Source: Tectiglobus sp965224045
Lineage (GTDB): Bacteria > Pseudomonadota > Alphaproteobacteria > Rhizobiales > Hyphomicrobiaceae
DNA: 64,000 nt
NCBI GenBank assembly: GCA_965224045.1
Contig: CBDCYD010000001.1
Location: forward strand, 248,001-312,000
Direction: 5' to 3'
Shown: positions 63,422 through 64,000 of the stretch, piece by piece
Layout: each line of letters opens with the position of its first letter
How positions within the stretch are numbered: the stretch's first letter is position 1
Notes under the pieces: model-generated
What the model was told of the DNA's origin: nothing
Database searches by the model: none
The model's input: the letters and a program-made list of their open reading frames with translations, nothing else
Position numbers and translations under genes: made by a program

Positions 63422-64000
63422 ATGAAGACCGGTATAGCGACTGTCTGTATTAGCGGTGATCTGGAAGAAAAGCTCGTTGCCATCGCGCAAGCCGGCTTCG
63501 ACGGTGTGGAGATATTCGAGAACGATCTCCTGTCATTCGATGGCTCACCGCGCGACGTTGGCGACCGCATCCGTGAACTCGGTCTGGAATGTCTGGTCTT
63601 TCAACCGTTCCGTGATTTCGAAGGCATGCCGGAGCCGGCCCGGACCAAGGCCTTCTCGCGGGCCAGGCGAAAATTCGACCTGATGCAGGAACTCGGTACC
63701 GATCTCATCCTGGTTTGCTCGAACATCTCGGAGCAGTCCCTCGGAGGCATCGATCGCGTCGCAGAAGATCTGCACGAACTTGGCGAGATCGCTAAGGAAA
63801 GCGGCGTCAGGGTCGGCTTCGAGGCGCTGGCATGGGGTCGCCACATCAACGATCATCGCGACGCCTGGGAAGCCGTGCGCCGCGCCGGCCACGCCAATGT
63901 CGGGCTCATACTGGACACATTCCACACCTTGTCGCGGCAACTGCCGGTCGACAACATTCAAAACATCCCCGCCGAAAAAATCTTTCTGGTGCAGGTCGCG
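63422..64000 (+). CDS. quiC: 3-dehydroshikimate dehydratase, QuiC1-like (partial)
   Basis: ATG 63422, with GAGGGGAG upstream; the frame runs off the window after 193 residues. MKTGIATVCISGDLEEKLVAIAQAGFDGVEIFENDLL, FQPFRDFEGMP, KFDLMQELGTDLILVCSN and FEALAWGRHINDH then ILDTFHTLS form the N-terminal TIM barrel of QuiC1-type enzymes, with metal ligands Glu and Asp visible. In relatives a C-terminal 4-hydroxyphenylpyruvate-dioxygenase-like domain follows; it would lie outside. The enzyme converts 3-dehydroshikimate to protocatechuate, linking quinate/shikimate use to the beta-ketoadipate or meta-cleavage route. Divergent from the operon containing aroQ and aroE. Confidence 0.85.
   Translation, partial: MKTGIATVCISGDLEEKLVAIAQAGFDGVEIFENDLLSFDGSPRDVGDRIRELGLECLVFQPFRDFEGMPEPARTKAFSRARRKFDLMQELGTDLILVCSNISEQSLGGIDRVAEDLHELGEIAKESGVRVGFEALAWGRHINDHRDAWEAVRRAGHANVGLILDTFHTLSRQLPVDNIQNIPAEKIFLVQVA

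Noticed and set aside
62758..63570. Long frames on both strands across the divergent region before quiC
   Set aside because: No recognisable domain, they run through the 14-bp tandem repeat and overlap the quiC start.

Overview
The window looks like chromosomal DNA of a GC-rich alphaproteobacterium, most likely of the order Hyphomicrobiales. Three things point there: a GcrA cell-cycle regulator, the argH-lptM-lysA-TIGR02302 gene order, and the argD-argF-hslO order with a succinylase-type dapD. A full-consensus CtrA-type site (TTAA-N7-TTAAC) and an FNR/FixK-type box (TTGAT-N4-ATCAA) fit the same group. No tRNA, rRNA, CRISPR array, integrase or complete insertion sequence was seen.

Layout. 0-14 kb holds core metabolism: hslO, argF and argD (minus strand), gcrA, a repeat-rich gap, a glutathione transferase, dapD and tlpA (minus), then argH, lptM, lysA and a large TIGR02302-type membrane protein (plus). 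14-31 kb is an envelope block on the minus strand: a lipid A oxidase-like outer-membrane protein, pbpC with its alpha-2-macroglobulin partner yfhM, two uncharacterised proteins, a strongly diverged class A penicillin-binding protein, and moeA. 31-36 kb carries an unusual two-gene unit: a protein with winged-helix-like ends followed by a 1138-residue protein with two separate P-loop ATPase domains, the second HerA/FtsK-like. 36-41 kb has a CAP-domain lipoprotein behind the CtrA site, a flippase, small proteins and a D,D-carboxypeptidase.

41.5-48.5 kb is one 2341-residue secreted RTX protein. It contains three virtually identical 1329-bp tandem modules, a purple-acid-phosphatase-like domain and a C-terminal Ca-binding/type I secretion tail. 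48.5-54 kb holds two transporters, a degraded gap, a glutathione transferase and an epimerase. 54-64 kb is a catabolic cluster. Nine minus-strand genes (hydratase, two SDRs, TIM-barrel isomerase, AroQ, enoyl-CoA hydratase, fused CoA-transferase, Gfo/Idh/MocA dehydrogenase, AroE) diverge from a 3-dehydroshikimate dehydratase. The set suggests quinate/shikimate use through protocatechuate, combined with a CoA-dependent acid branch.

Running through the window are two families of structured palindromic repeats. Several copies begin exactly at the TAG stop codon of the preceding gene. One family shows compensatory stem changes and a flipped loop. These repeats, the tripled RTX module and the dual-ATPase operon are the most unusual features here.
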